The translations under genes were made by a program, and so were the position numbers. From Chloroflexota bacterium (GTDB lineage Bacteria; Chloroflexota; Dormibacteria; Dormibacterales; Dormibacteraceae), in NCBI GenBank assembly GCA_005880945.1, contig VBIU01000012.1, positions 1 to 37,630 on the forward strand: a stretch of DNA of 37,630 nt, in the 5' to 3' direction. This document shows, piece by piece, positions 30,539-37,630 of this stretch; the first letter of the stretch is position 1, and the number at the start of each line of letters is the position of its first letter. Below the pieces are notes generated by a model. It worked only from the letters and a program-made list of their open reading frames with translations, searched no databases and was not told the origin of the DNA.

Positions 30539-31648
30539 ATGATCAGCTTCCAAACACTGCTCCCCGTGGTTCCGGTGTTGCTGGAACGGAGCGGACCGCA
30601 CGGAGCCGCCGGCGCCGGCACCGCGGCCCTGTTTATCGGCACCGTCGCCGGCGAGCTCTTAACGCCATGGGTGATGTCTTTTTGGAGTCCTAGGCGCCTT
30701 CTGATCGGCGGAAACCTGCTGATCGCGGTGCCGAGCCTCGTGTACCTGTTTCCGGATGCACCCGCGGCGCCGATGCTCGCGGCCGCAGCAGTCCGAGGCT
30801 TCGGCACTGGCGTTGCCATCGTCATCTGCATCGCACTGCTGGCTGAGCTGGCACCCTCGAATCGGCGCGGGAGGTCGATCGGGTACTTTGGATTGGCGAC
30901 AGGCATTCCCAGCATCGTTGTTCCATCGATCGGGGTCACGTTGCTGGCCACCGGTCATGGCGGTGTGGCTGCTGTCATTGCTTTCATGAGTGCCTTGGGA
31001 GCGGCTTTGCTCGCGCTCCGCCTGCCGAGCCACAAGGCGGCCGAGAGCGGAGTCGCGACCAACATGCTTGCCGAGATTCGCCGACCGCGACTGCTGGCCA
31101 TGTTCGTCGGGTTCGCCCTGGTCAGCTGCACCTTCGGGGGCGTCATTACCTACACGCCGGTAGCGCTGCCTTCGACGGGTGTTGGATCGGCTGCTGTCTT
31201 TCTCATCGTCTCAGGAGCCGCACGTGCAGGCGGCCGGTGGGTCTCGGGCGTCGTCGGGGATCATCGGCCCATCCGGCTTGTGCTGATAGGCGGCTTGGGG
31301 CTGATGGCCGTAGGCTTGATCGCGCTCGCGGTTCGCAGCAGTCCGATCGCGGTCTTGATCGCCGCTACCACGTACGGAATGGGGTATGGGGCGATACAGA
31401 CCGGTTCGTACCTTGCATTGGTGGCACGCAGCGGCCGCTCTGACTGGGCAGTGACCAGCGCACTTTGGAACAGCGCCATAGACATCGGCGCCTCGGCCGG
31501 GGGGATCATGGTTGGCGTGTCGGCGGCGGTCTACGGGTATGCGACCGCCGTCTGGGTCATGCCAATCGTGCTGTTGATGTCGTTACCACTTCTCTGGTCT
31601 GCGGGGAGATCGAACGCGAGCGCTGCGGGCGCTCACGCAGCCGTGTAG
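30539..31648 (+). CDS. MFS transporter with unclear start
   Basis: A 369-aa (from ATG) major facilitator protein with hydrophobic segments throughout. MISFQTLLPVVPVLLER is the second half of helix 1, AALFIGTVAGELLTPWVM helix 2, and LAELAPSNRRGRSIGYFGLA the loop with the conserved RG motif; VSGVVGDHRP is the second-domain equivalent. It resembles drug/proton antiporters or setC-like exporters. Taking ATG 30539 would cut helix 1; the in-frame sequence upstream completes the helix but lacks a standard start codon, so translation may begin at a CTG (30509, 30515 or 30518) or ATT codon, or there is a sequence error. It overlaps the convergent SDR gene by 16 nt at the stops. Substrate unknown. Confidence 0.82.
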   Translation: MISFQTLLPVVPVLLERSGPHGAAGAGTAALFIGTVAGELLTPWVMSFWSPRRLLIGGNLLIAVPSLVYLFPDAPAAPMLAAAAVRGFGTGVAIVICIALLAELAPSNRRGRSIGYFGLATGIPSIVVPSIGVTLLATGHGGVAAVIAFMSALGAALLALRLPSHKAAESGVATNMLAEIRRPRLLAMFVGFALVSCTFGGVITYTPVALPSTGVGSAAVFLIVSGAARAGGRWVSGVVGDHRPIRLVLIGGLGLMAVGLIALAVRSSPIAVLIAATTYGMGYGAIQTGSYLALVARSGRSDWAVTSALWNSAIDIGASAGGIMVGVSAAVYGYATAVWVMPIVLLMSLPLLWSAGRSNASAAGAHAAV

Positions 31649-32391
31649 CCGCCGTCCACTGCAAGCGTGATGCCGGTTATGTGCTGAGACTCGTCGCTCG
31701 CCAAGAACAGGATCGCGTTGGCGACATCGATTGGTTGGGCCATCCGGCCCTGAGGTATTGCAGCCACAACCCCTTTCTCGAACGTGACCGGATCGTCGTG
31801 ATCATCGATCCAGGTGCGCACCAGCGGCGTGGCTGTAAGGCCAGGCGCCACAGCGTTGACCCGTATGCCCTGGTCCGCCCACTCGATTGCCGATGCCCTT
31901 GTCAGCGACAGAAGTGCTCCCTTTGCCGCCGCGTAGAGACCCATTGTCGGCACTCCGACGGAGGCATTGCGCGACGTCAGATTGATGATGGATCCGCGAC
32001 GCCTCTCGAGCATCCTGCGGGCGGCCTCACGTTGCATCAGAAACGCCCCGATGAAGTTCGTGTCAAGCACGCGCCGCACGTCCGCTTCTGATGTGTCCAG
32101 GATCGGGCTCACCCAATCCATCGCTGCGTTGTTCACCAAGACATCCAGCCCGCCCCAACTCTCCGCCAGATCGATCGCCGTCCTGGCCGTCGCTTCGCTC
32201 GCGACGTCTCCGGATATGAACCTGGTCGCATCCGGACCAAGCTCGGCCACCAGTTGTTCTCCAGGTCCTGCACGGCGGGCGACGATGACCACCCGTGCAC
32301 CTTCGCTGACGAATAGCCGGACGGTGGTTTCCCCGATGCCGCTTGTCCCGCCGGTAACGATGGCAATCTTGCCTGTGAGCCGGCCGCTCAC
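31633..32391 (-). CDS. SDR-family oxidoreductase next to ureohydrolase
   Basis: A 252-aa short-chain dehydrogenase. TGGTSGIG at residues 13-20, NNAA at 87-90, Ser140 in NLTS, Tyr153 and Lys157 (YAAAK), then IRVNAVAPGLTATPL and the C-terminal ITGITLAVDGGYTAA, as in 3-oxoacyl reductase-like SDRs. No acidic residue ends strand 2 (IVARRAG), suggesting NADP(H). The GTG start overlaps the ureohydrolase stop by 4 nt, so both are made from one transcript. It could reduce or oxidise an aldehyde or ketone derived from the ureohydrolase/aminotransferase route, but direct evidence is lacking. Confidence 0.9.
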   Translation of the reverse strand: MSGRLTGKIAIVTGGTSGIGETTVRLFVSEGARVVIVARRAGPGEQLVAELGPDATRFISGDVASEATARTAIDLAESWGGLDVLVNNAAMDWVSPILDTSEADVRRVLDTNFIGAFLMQREAARRMLERRRGSIINLTSRNASVGVPTMGLYAAAKGALLSLTRASAIEWADQGIRVNAVAPGLTATPLVRTWIDDHDDPVTFEKGVVAAIPQGRMAQPIDVANAILFLASDESQHITGITLAVDGGYTAA

Positions 32392-33413
32392 CCTCGTACT
32401 GCACCATCTCGCCGATTCCGGGCGAGCAGGGCAAGAAACTCGTACACGATGTTGGCTGCGACGAAGGATGTGTTTTCGGCCACATCGTATTCCGGGATGA
32501 CTTCGACAACGTCGAAGCCGACGTAATTGATTCCCGCCAAGCGGCGTAGCAGCGATTGGGCCTCCCAGGTGGTGAAGCCCCCGATTTCCGGAGTCCCTGT
32601 AGCCGGCGCAAATGCGGGATCGATGAAGTCGATGTCAAACGAGAAAAACACCTTGCTATCGGCGACGCGCGCTGCGATCCGATCGGCGACTGCAGCCATC
32701 CCCAGCTCGTGCGCCTCGACGGCGGTGACTACCTCCATCCCCATCTCGCGAGGAATCTCATAGTCGCGTTCTGAGTAGACCGGGCCGCGCAGGCCGACCT
32801 GAATCGAGTGCGACGGGTCGATCAACCCTTCCTTGACCGCGTGATGGAACGGGGTGCCGTGCGTGTGAGGCATGCCGAAATACGCTTCCGAGGTGTCGCT
32901 GTGGGAGTCCAGTTGAATCAGGCCCACTCTTCCTTTCACCTCAGCCAGCGCTCGCAGTTCCGGCAGGGCGATTGAATGGTCCCCTCCGAGGCCGATAGGT
33001 ATGACACCGGCCCGCAGCACTTCCAAGAGGCCGGCGGTTATGCGGCGCTGGGATTCATCGGCGTAGCCCGGCACAACAGGCAGATCACCGTAATCAACCA
33101 CTGACAAATGCTCAAAGACGGCCACGTTGCTTCCGCTGTGGTACGGGCGCATAAGAGCTGAGGCACTGCGGATGTGCTCCGGGCCGAATCGAGCCCCTAC
33201 GCGGTAGGTCCCTCCGGTGTCAAATGGGATGCCAACCACTGCAACGTCGACATCCTGAAGATCTATCACGTGGGGAAGCCGGGCGTAAGTTCGGACCCCA
33301 GAAAATCGCGGCGAAATCTTCGAGTCGGCCGGACCGTATTTCGGCAACCCTTGACGCCTTGTCTTTCGAGCTTTCGTCACGTGGACATTTTCTGTACAGG
33401 CACGGTCAGACAA
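32388..33413 (-). CDS. Agmatinase/guanidinobutyrase-family ureohydrolase
   Basis: A 341-aa arginase-fold enzyme. The dinuclear metal ligands are all present: His146 in GGDHS, Asp169, His171 and Asp173 in LDSHSDT, Asp260 and Asp262 in SFDIDFIDP. The usual DAHxD motif is DSHSD here. YGPADSKISPRFSGVRTYARLP is the family's N-terminal arm and GIPFDTGGTYRVGARFGP the active-site rim. It releases urea from a guanidino compound such as agmatine, guanidinobutyrate or guanidine itself; specificity cannot be read off. The start may be TTG 33413 or GTG 33380 (330 aa); neither has a good ribosome site. It diverges from the class III aminotransferase over about 60 bp and is coupled to the SDR. Confidence 0.88.
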   Translation of the reverse strand: MSDRACTENVHVTKARKTRRQGLPKYGPADSKISPRFSGVRTYARLPHVIDLQDVDVAVVGIPFDTGGTYRVGARFGPEHIRSASALMRPYHSGSNVAVFEHLSVVDYGDLPVVPGYADESQRRITAGLLEVLRAGVIPIGLGGDHSIALPELRALAEVKGRVGLIQLDSHSDTSEAYFGMPHTHGTPFHHAVKEGLIDPSHSIQVGLRGPVYSERDYEIPREMGMEVVTAVEAHELGMAAVADRIAARVADSKVFFSFDIDFIDPAFAPATGTPEIGGFTTWEAQSLLRRLAGINYVGFDVVEVIPEYDVAENTSFVAANIVYEFLALLARNRRDGAVRG

Positions 33414-33473
33414 TAGCGGTTCAGGATGAGGTTGCCGCCTCGTTCCTGCGAAGCGGGCGACTATCCTTGGCTG

Positions 33474-34853
33474 ATGGAATCCGACGGGCTAAAACGTAGC
33501 GAAGCGAGCCGGCTGTACGAGCTGGATAGGACCCACTGGCTCCATCCGCAAGGCGACCTGGACGCGCCCGCGGGCAGCGTACCGCAACTGATCTTCGCCG
33601 GCGGTCGAGGCGCAACCCTCACTGATATCGACGGACGCGATTACATCGACGGCATGGCGTCGCTGTGGAACGTGAACGTTGGCTACGGCCGAACCGTGCT
33701 TGCCGACGCCGCCGCCGAGCAGATGAAAGCTCTTGCGTTCAGCTCCGCATATGGCGGCTTCGGCACCGCACCGGCGATCCAGCTGGCCACCAAGCTGGCA
33801 GAGCTGGCTCCCGGCGACCTGGAGGTGACGTATTTCGCGTCTGGCGGCGCCGAGGCAAACGACACGGCCTACAAGATTGCCCGGCTTTACTGGAAGCTGC
33901 GCGGGGAGCCTGGTCGCGTGAACATCGTCTCCCGGATTCGCGACTACCATGGCCTCACTTACGGCGCCACCAGCGCGACAGGCCTTGCCAACTTCTGGAA
34001 GGGTTTCGAGCCGCTCGCGCCAGGCTTCCTTCACGCTCCTTCACCCGACCCATACAGGTATTCGGGAGAAGGTTCTGCCGGCGCGGGTTATGTACAGGCG
34101 CTGGAGCAGGTCGTGTTGGACGCCGGCCCGCAGACCGTGGCCGCGGTCGTCGTGGAACCGGTGCAGGGCGCTGGTGGCGTGATCGTGCCTCCGAACGATT
34201 ACTTTCCACTGCTGCGCAAGCTTTGTGACAAGTACGGATTGCTTTTGATCGCAGACGAGGTGATCACAGGGTTCGGACGAACTGGCCGCTGGTTTGGAAT
34301 GGAGAACTGGAACGTCAATGCGGACTTGATGATCTTCGCCAAGGGAGTGACAAGCGGCTACCTGCCGCTCTCGGGCGTGATGCTCACTCACGCGATCCAC
34401 GACACGTTGAAGTCGGTCAAGGGACCGTTCGCCCACGGGTTCACTTACAGCGGCCATCCCACCGCGTGCGCGGTCGGGCTCCGGAACTTGCAGATCATCG
34501 AAGAGGAGCGCCTGGTCGAGCGTGTTGCCGAAAACGGAGCGCACCTCCAGCGGCGGCTGCAGGAGCTCCGGTCCCACGAGATCGTCGGCGACGTGCGAGG
34601 GCTTGGGCTGATTGCCGGTGTCGAGTTCGTTCGTGACAGGGAGTCGAAGCAGCTGTTCGACCCTGTCTCAGGCGTTGCTCGCCGGGTCTGGCTGGCGGCT
34701 ATGGAGAGCGGCGTCATATTTCGCCCACTCGGGGGCGACGTCATTGCGACTTCACCGCCCTTCGTGATCACCATCAAGGAGATCGACCGCCTTGTCGAGG
34801 TGCTCGATGCAGCTATCAGCACCGTATCGAAACAGCTCAAGTCGCACGCTTAG
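33474..34853 (+). CDS. Class III omega-aminotransferase
   Basis: A 459-aa PLP enzyme of the omega-amino acid:pyruvate/putrescine aminotransferase type. SGGAEANDTAYKIAR at 123-137 binds the cofactor phosphate, IADEVITGFGRTGRWFG with Asp261 follows, and Lys290 in FAKGVTSGYLPLSG forms the Schiff base; TYSGHPTACAVGL completes the pattern. It moves the terminal amino group of a diamine or omega-amino acid (putrescine, GABA, beta-alanine, diaminobutyrate) to pyruvate or 2-oxoglutarate. ATG 33474 is chosen over the open extension to 33426 because it begins just before the usual N-terminal helix. It diverges from the ureohydrolase: agmatine to putrescine to aminobutyraldehyde, or guanidinobutyrate to GABA to succinic semialdehyde, are natural two-step routes (inference). 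Confidence 0.9.
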   Translation: MESDGLKRSEASRLYELDRTHWLHPQGDLDAPAGSVPQLIFAGGRGATLTDIDGRDYIDGMASLWNVNVGYGRTVLADAAAEQMKALAFSSAYGGFGTAPAIQLATKLAELAPGDLEVTYFASGGAEANDTAYKIARLYWKLRGEPGRVNIVSRIRDYHGLTYGATSATGLANFWKGFEPLAPGFLHAPSPDPYRYSGEGSAGAGYVQALEQVVLDAGPQTVAAVVVEPVQGAGGVIVPPNDYFPLLRKLCDKYGLLLIADEVITGFGRTGRWFGMENWNVNADLMIFAKGVTSGYLPLSGVMLTHAIHDTLKSVKGPFAHGFTYSGHPTACAVGLRNLQIIEEERLVERVAENGAHLQRRLQELRSHEIVGDVRGLGLIAGVEFVRDRESKQLFDPVSGVARRVWLAAMESGVIFRPLGGDVIATSPPFVITIKEIDRLVEVLDAAISTVSKQLKSHA

Positions 34854-34983
34854 GGGGCTCTTGAACGCGGGGGCCACATCGACGATGCCTTTGAGGTGCA
34901 CTCACATCGAGAGGGGTTCACGGTTTGCTACATGAACTACTACAAGCCAGCGTGATTCTTGTCCCGTCCGACAGTATTGCGCT

Positions 34984-35550
34984 GTGCGCACGATCGTCCT
35001 TGTTGAGGGGGTGACCGACGAGCTCGCTTTGACGCTGGCCGCCCGGCGATTGGGACGCGACCTCAAAGCCGAAGGCGTGTCCGTCGTTCCGATCAATGGC
35101 GCCCACGCCATCAGCCGGTTCTTGCGGCAGCTGGCTGCCGAGGAACCTGCAGCCAAGCTCGGCGGCCTCTATGACGAGGGCGAAGAGGAAGTCATCCGAG
35201 CGGCGCTGGAGCGGGCCGGCTACGGTCCAAACCTTGATCGCAGCCGGCTGGAAGGGGTTGGGTTCTTCGCCTGCATAGCCGACCTGGAGGACGAGCTGAT
35301 TCGAGCCGCGAGCGAAACCAGCCTATCAAGGCTCATCGAGCTCGAGGGCGACGCGCAGCCATGGCGTACCTTCCGGAACCAGCGCGCGTGGCACGGCCGC
35401 CCGGTGGATCAGCAATTCCGCCGCTTCATTCGGAGCGTGTCGGAGCGCAACAGCCGATATGTCCGGGCCATCGTCGAGACCATCGATCCATCCCGGCTGC
35501 CTCGGCCTTTACGACTGCTCCTGGATTACGTTGAGCCCCGACGAGCTTGA
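34984..35550 (+). CDS. Stand-alone TOPRIM (OLD-nuclease-like) protein
   Basis: A 188-aa protein that consists mainly of a TOPRIM domain. IVLVEGVTDELAL at residues 4-16 gives the catalytic Glu8, followed by VSVVPINGAH, and GGLYDEGEEEVI (60-71) provides the acidic pair Asp64-Glu65 where TOPRIM nucleases have DxD/E. It resembles the C-terminal TOPRIM of OLD-family ATP-dependent nucleases but has no ATPase domain and no ATPase gene beside it. A nuclease or nucleotidyl-transfer role on DNA or RNA is possible; the true function is unknown. GTG 34984 is the start; no clear ribosome site. It lies 130 bp after the aminotransferase. Confidence 0.75.
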   Translation: MRTIVLVEGVTDELALTLAARRLGRDLKAEGVSVVPINGAHAISRFLRQLAAEEPAAKLGGLYDEGEEEVIRAALERAGYGPNLDRSRLEGVGFFACIADLEDELIRAASETSLSRLIELEGDAQPWRTFRNQRAWHGRPVDQQFRRFIRSVSERNSRYVRAIVETIDPSRLPRPLRLLLDYVEPRRA

Positions 35551-35566
35551 GAGTAGAAATTGCCGA

Positions 35567-35586
35567 AGCGAGCCGATTAACTCGCT
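35567..35586. promoter_or_regulatory. Inverted repeat before flavoprotein gene
   Basis: AGCGAG, an 8-bp spacer and CTCGCT form a perfect 6-bp inverted repeat, 27 bp before the flavoprotein ATG. It may be an operator or a weak terminator for the TOPRIM gene. Low certainty. Confidence 0.3.
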
Positions 35587-35612
35587 ACCATTCGACGCCC
35601 TAAGGAGGGCTC

Positions 35613-37019
35613 ATGCGAGAGATCGACACCGACTATCTGGTGGTGGGCGGCGGAGCGTCGGCCATGGCGTTCACGGACGCCTTGCTCGCCGCTTCGGACG
35701 CGCGAGTGGTGCTCGTGGACCGGCGGCACCGGCCGGGCGGACACTGGCTCGACGCGTATCCGTTCGTCCGGCTCCACCAACCGTCGGCGGTCTACGGGGT
35801 CAGCTCGCGGCCTCTGGGCCACGACCAAATCGACGAGTCGGGATCCAATGCGGGTTTCTATGAGCGCGCCAACGCAAACGAAATCTGCGATTACTTCGGC
35901 CGGGTGCTGGACGAGCAGTTCCTCCCTTCGGGCCGCGTGCGTTTCCTCGGCCTGCACGACTACCGCGGCGAGGACGGCGACGGCCACCACGCGATGTCCC
36001 TTCTGACAGGTGAACAGACGACGATCCGAGCGCGCAAGCTGGTCGACGCGACCTACATCGAGTCGGAGATCCCTTCCCGCCACACGCCCTCTTACTCAGT
36101 CGCCGACGGCGTGCACCTCGTGGCGCCCAACCAGCTCGTCGACCTCGACGCACCTCCGGGCGGCTTCACGGTGATTGGCGCCGGCAAGACGGCAATGGAT
36201 ACCTGCAACTGGCTCCTGGACGCGGGCGTTGATCCAGACCGGATGCAGTGGATTCGGCCACGCGACCCGTGGCTCTTCGACCGAGGATCGTTCCAGCCGC
36301 TGCGGCTGGTCGGCTCTTACATGCAGCTTCAGGCACACTGGGTGGAAGCCGCGGCCGAAGCTGAAGATGGCATGGATTTCGCGCGTCGCCTGGAGGGAGC
36401 GGGCATCTTCCTGCGGATCGACCCGGATGTCGAACCTGAGGTGTACCGCGGGCCGATCATCAGCACACCTGAGCTGGATGCGCTGCGGACGGTTGAGCGC
36501 GTCGTGCGACTGGGCAGAGTCCGCGGCATCGAAAGCCGGCGAATCGAGCTCGAGCAGGGCGAGGTAGCGACCCAGCCCGACACCGTGCACGTGGACTGCA
36601 CGGCGGCCGGGGTGCGGCCGGCGACGCCTCGTCCGATCTTCGCGGGTGAACGGATCACGATCCAGCACGTAGCGATCACGGGCGCTACCTGGAGCGCAGC
36701 GACGCTTGGGCTCATCGAGGCCACCCGTGACAACGACGCCGACAAGAACCGGCTCACTCCGCCGGTCATGTTCAGCGGCAACGCCGCCGACCTGCTGCGG
36801 TTCTCCTACGCCGCCATGTCCGGGCAGTACGCCCGCACAGCGGAATCCGACCTCGCGAGATGGTCGGAGAGCTGTCGTCTGAACCCCGCTAGCGGGGCGG
36901 TCGAGCGCGTGGGCGAGCCCGAGATTGCGGCCGCGTTCACGTCCCTGATGACGAATTTCGGGCCGGCCATGCGGAACCTCGCGGCCCGTGTCGGCAAGGG
37001 CGCGGCTACACCAGAGTAG
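35613..37019 (+). CDS. FAD/NAD(P)-binding flavoprotein, monooxygenase-like
   Basis: A 468-aa two-Rossmann-fold flavoprotein. YLVVGGGASAMAFTDALL at residues 8-25 should bind FAD, RRHRPGGHWLDAYPFVRLHQ (37-56) is like the segment after the first fold in flavin-containing and Baeyer-Villiger monooxygenases, and FTVIGAGKTAMDTCNWL (185-201) is the second, NAD(P)-binding motif. The C-terminal third (from about 330) is not recognised. An NADPH-dependent oxygenase or dehydrogenase is likely; the substrate is unknown. It has a strong ribosome site, AAGGAGGG, 4 nt before the ATG. It seems to be transcribed alone. Confidence 0.83.
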   Translation: MREIDTDYLVVGGGASAMAFTDALLAASDARVVLVDRRHRPGGHWLDAYPFVRLHQPSAVYGVSSRPLGHDQIDESGSNAGFYERANANEICDYFGRVLDEQFLPSGRVRFLGLHDYRGEDGDGHHAMSLLTGEQTTIRARKLVDATYIESEIPSRHTPSYSVADGVHLVAPNQLVDLDAPPGGFTVIGAGKTAMDTCNWLLDAGVDPDRMQWIRPRDPWLFDRGSFQPLRLVGSYMQLQAHWVEAAAEAEDGMDFARRLEGAGIFLRIDPDVEPEVYRGPIISTPELDALRTVERVVRLGRVRGIESRRIELEQGEVATQPDTVHVDCTAAGVRPATPRPIFAGERITIQHVAITGATWSAATLGLIEATRDNDADKNRLTPPVMFSGNAADLLRFSYAAMSGQYARTAESDLARWSESCRLNPASGAVERVGEPEIAAAFTSLMTNFGPAMRNLAARVGKGAATPE

Positions 37020-37270
37020 GCGCCGCCGGGGTTGGTCGCGCGCGTACTCTCCACGCGGGCGAACAGCGTCAGCTGGTCGGCGCTCGGCTTGCCGCCGGAT
37101 CCCGGCTCGACGTAACGACACAACACGACACAGAGAACCTGTGGGTTGGGATCCTGGTGCCCCGTCGCACTTGCCGCCGCGCACGTCGCTTCCGACAAGA
37201 CGCCCCGCCTGCGGCTTGCTATTCTCGCCTTATGAGGCACCCGGCGTGCACATGAGGAGGTGACGGCGAC
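37020..37270. other. Intergenic region with a coding-like minus-strand patch
   Basis: No complete gene is seen. On the minus strand about 37120-37020 reads as a protein-like segment (RYVEPGSGGKPSADQLTLFA and a few more residues) with GC-rich third positions, but the frame then continues antisense through the flavoprotein gene without a sensible stop or start. It may be a decayed gene fragment or chance. A ribosome site AGGAGG at 37255-37260 belongs to the next gene. Confidence 0.3.
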
Positions 37271-37630
37271 ATGAAGTTGACGACCACGACCAACGTCTCG
37301 GTGGACGGCGTGATGCAGGGGTTGGGCGGACCTGACGAGGATCGCAGTGGCGGCTTCGAGCGCGGCGGATGGGCCATACCACTTCTCGACACCGAAACCG
37401 GGGACTATCTCAACCAGGTCTACGGCGGCGCGGCCGCGTTCCTCTTTGGCCGGCGGACGTACGAGATCTTCGCCGCCTCCTGGGGAGCGATGGCCGATCC
37501 GAGCACGAGCCCGATCGCCGCCGCGCTGAACAGCCGGCCCAAGTACGTGGCATCGACCAGCCTCGCCGATCCGCAGTGGGCGGGCACGACCGTCCTGCAC
37601 GGCGACGTGGCCACGGCCGTCGGTGATCTG
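37271..37630 (+). CDS. DHFR/RibD-like reductase family protein (partial)
   Basis: The first 120 codons of a protein cut by the window edge. It opens KLTTTTNVSVDGVMQGLGGP, then has AAAFLFGRRTYEIFAASWG and LNSRPKYVASTSLADPQW, the pattern of the small dihydrofolate-reductase-like (RibD C-terminal) proteins common in Actinomycetota and Chloroflexota. Family members reduce an unknown substrate with NADPH and usually span about 190 residues, so roughly a third is missing. AGGAGG at 37255-37260 lies 10 nt before the ATG. No link to the neighbours is evident. Confidence 0.85.
   Translation, partial: MKLTTTTNVSVDGVMQGLGGPDEDRSGGFERGGWAIPLLDTETGDYLNQVYGGAAAFLFGRRTYEIFAASWGAMADPSTSPIAAALNSRPKYVASTSLADPQWAGTTVLHGDVATAVGDL

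Noticed and set aside
32388-33413. Calling the ureohydrolase an arginase or a guanidine hydrolase
   Set aside because: Metal ligands are shared by the whole family and specificity residues cannot be judged by eye, so only the family is named.
34854-34983. Short open frame after the aminotransferase stop resembling a protein tail
   Set aside because: Only in-frame read-through of 33 codons after TAG, with no start or recognised motif.
36096-37184. Long minus-strand open frame over the flavoprotein gene
   Set aside because: Arg/His-rich antisense shadow of a well-supported plus-strand gene.
1-37630. CRISPR array, insertion sequence, prophage or integron
   Set aside because: No regularly spaced repeats, transposase, integrase or phage genes were seen.

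Overview
This is a compact, GC-rich chromosomal window with frequent GTG and TTG starts, 1-20 nt start/stop overlaps, and no gene-free stretch longer than about 250 bases. It suggests a heterotrophic, probably soil-dwelling bacterium that uses deazaflavin F420. There are two luciferase-like oxidoreductases and two PPOX-type split-barrel proteins of kinds that commonly use F420. Actinomycetota, Chloroflexota or the Dormibacterota-like lineages all fit, and I cannot choose between them from sequence alone. I see no rRNA, tRNA, insertion sequence, phage gene or CRISPR array.

Layout. 1-7.2 kb: two F420-type luciferase-like enzymes, a PPOX protein, a DAO-type flavoenzyme, an SDR, and an MFS transporter overlapping a berberine-bridge-type oxidase. 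7.3-9.7 kb: a lipoyl acyltransferase (E2) convergent with a class V aminotransferase. 9.7-15.3 kb: a tightly coupled minus-strand operon of an ArgE/DapE-like M20 hydrolase, a DoeA/creatinase-like M24 protein, an SDR, a monomeric-sarcosine-oxidase-like enzyme and an amine oxidase. It is followed by a tiny flavoprotein remnant and the aminotransferase. An ornithine-cyclodeaminase-family gene diverges from this operon across a 12-bp palindrome. 16.3-19.6 kb: E1 beta and E1 alpha of a branched-chain 2-oxoacid dehydrogenase, plus a second amine oxidase. 19.8-24.6 kb: a Liv-type amino-acid ABC importer with LivH, a fused LivM-LivG, LivF, a terminator hairpin and a convergent lipoprotein binding protein. 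24.8-28.2 kb: a Glu/Leu/Phe/Val dehydrogenase, a cupin, a second PPOX protein and a DadA-like D-amino-acid dehydrogenase. 28.2-35 kb: VOC and GNAT proteins, a DUF1989 protein, an MFS transporter, an SDR, an agmatinase-family ureohydrolase, a class III aminotransferase and an orphan TOPRIM protein. 35.6-37.6 kb: an FAD/NAD(P) flavoprotein and the start of a DHFR-like reductase cut by the window edge.

How the genes fit together (inference). The window reads as an amino-acid salvage island. The Liv importer would bring in hydrophobic or modified amino acids. The ELFV dehydrogenase, DadA-like enzyme, amine oxidases and aminotransferases would convert them to 2-oxo acids, and the E1/E2 complex would decarboxylate these to acyl-CoA. 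The M20-M24-sarcosine-oxidase operon would first strip N-acyl, cyclic or N-methyl modifications. Its M24 member looks most like ectoine hydrolase (DoeA/EutD), its M20 partner could replace the DoeB deacetylase, and the divergent OCD-family gene recalls EutC, so a non-canonical ectoine-like catabolic locus is the most interesting hypothesis here. A second, smaller theme at 29.5-34.9 kb (DUF1989, transporter, ureohydrolase, aminotransferase) points to guanidino-compound or polyamine breakdown.
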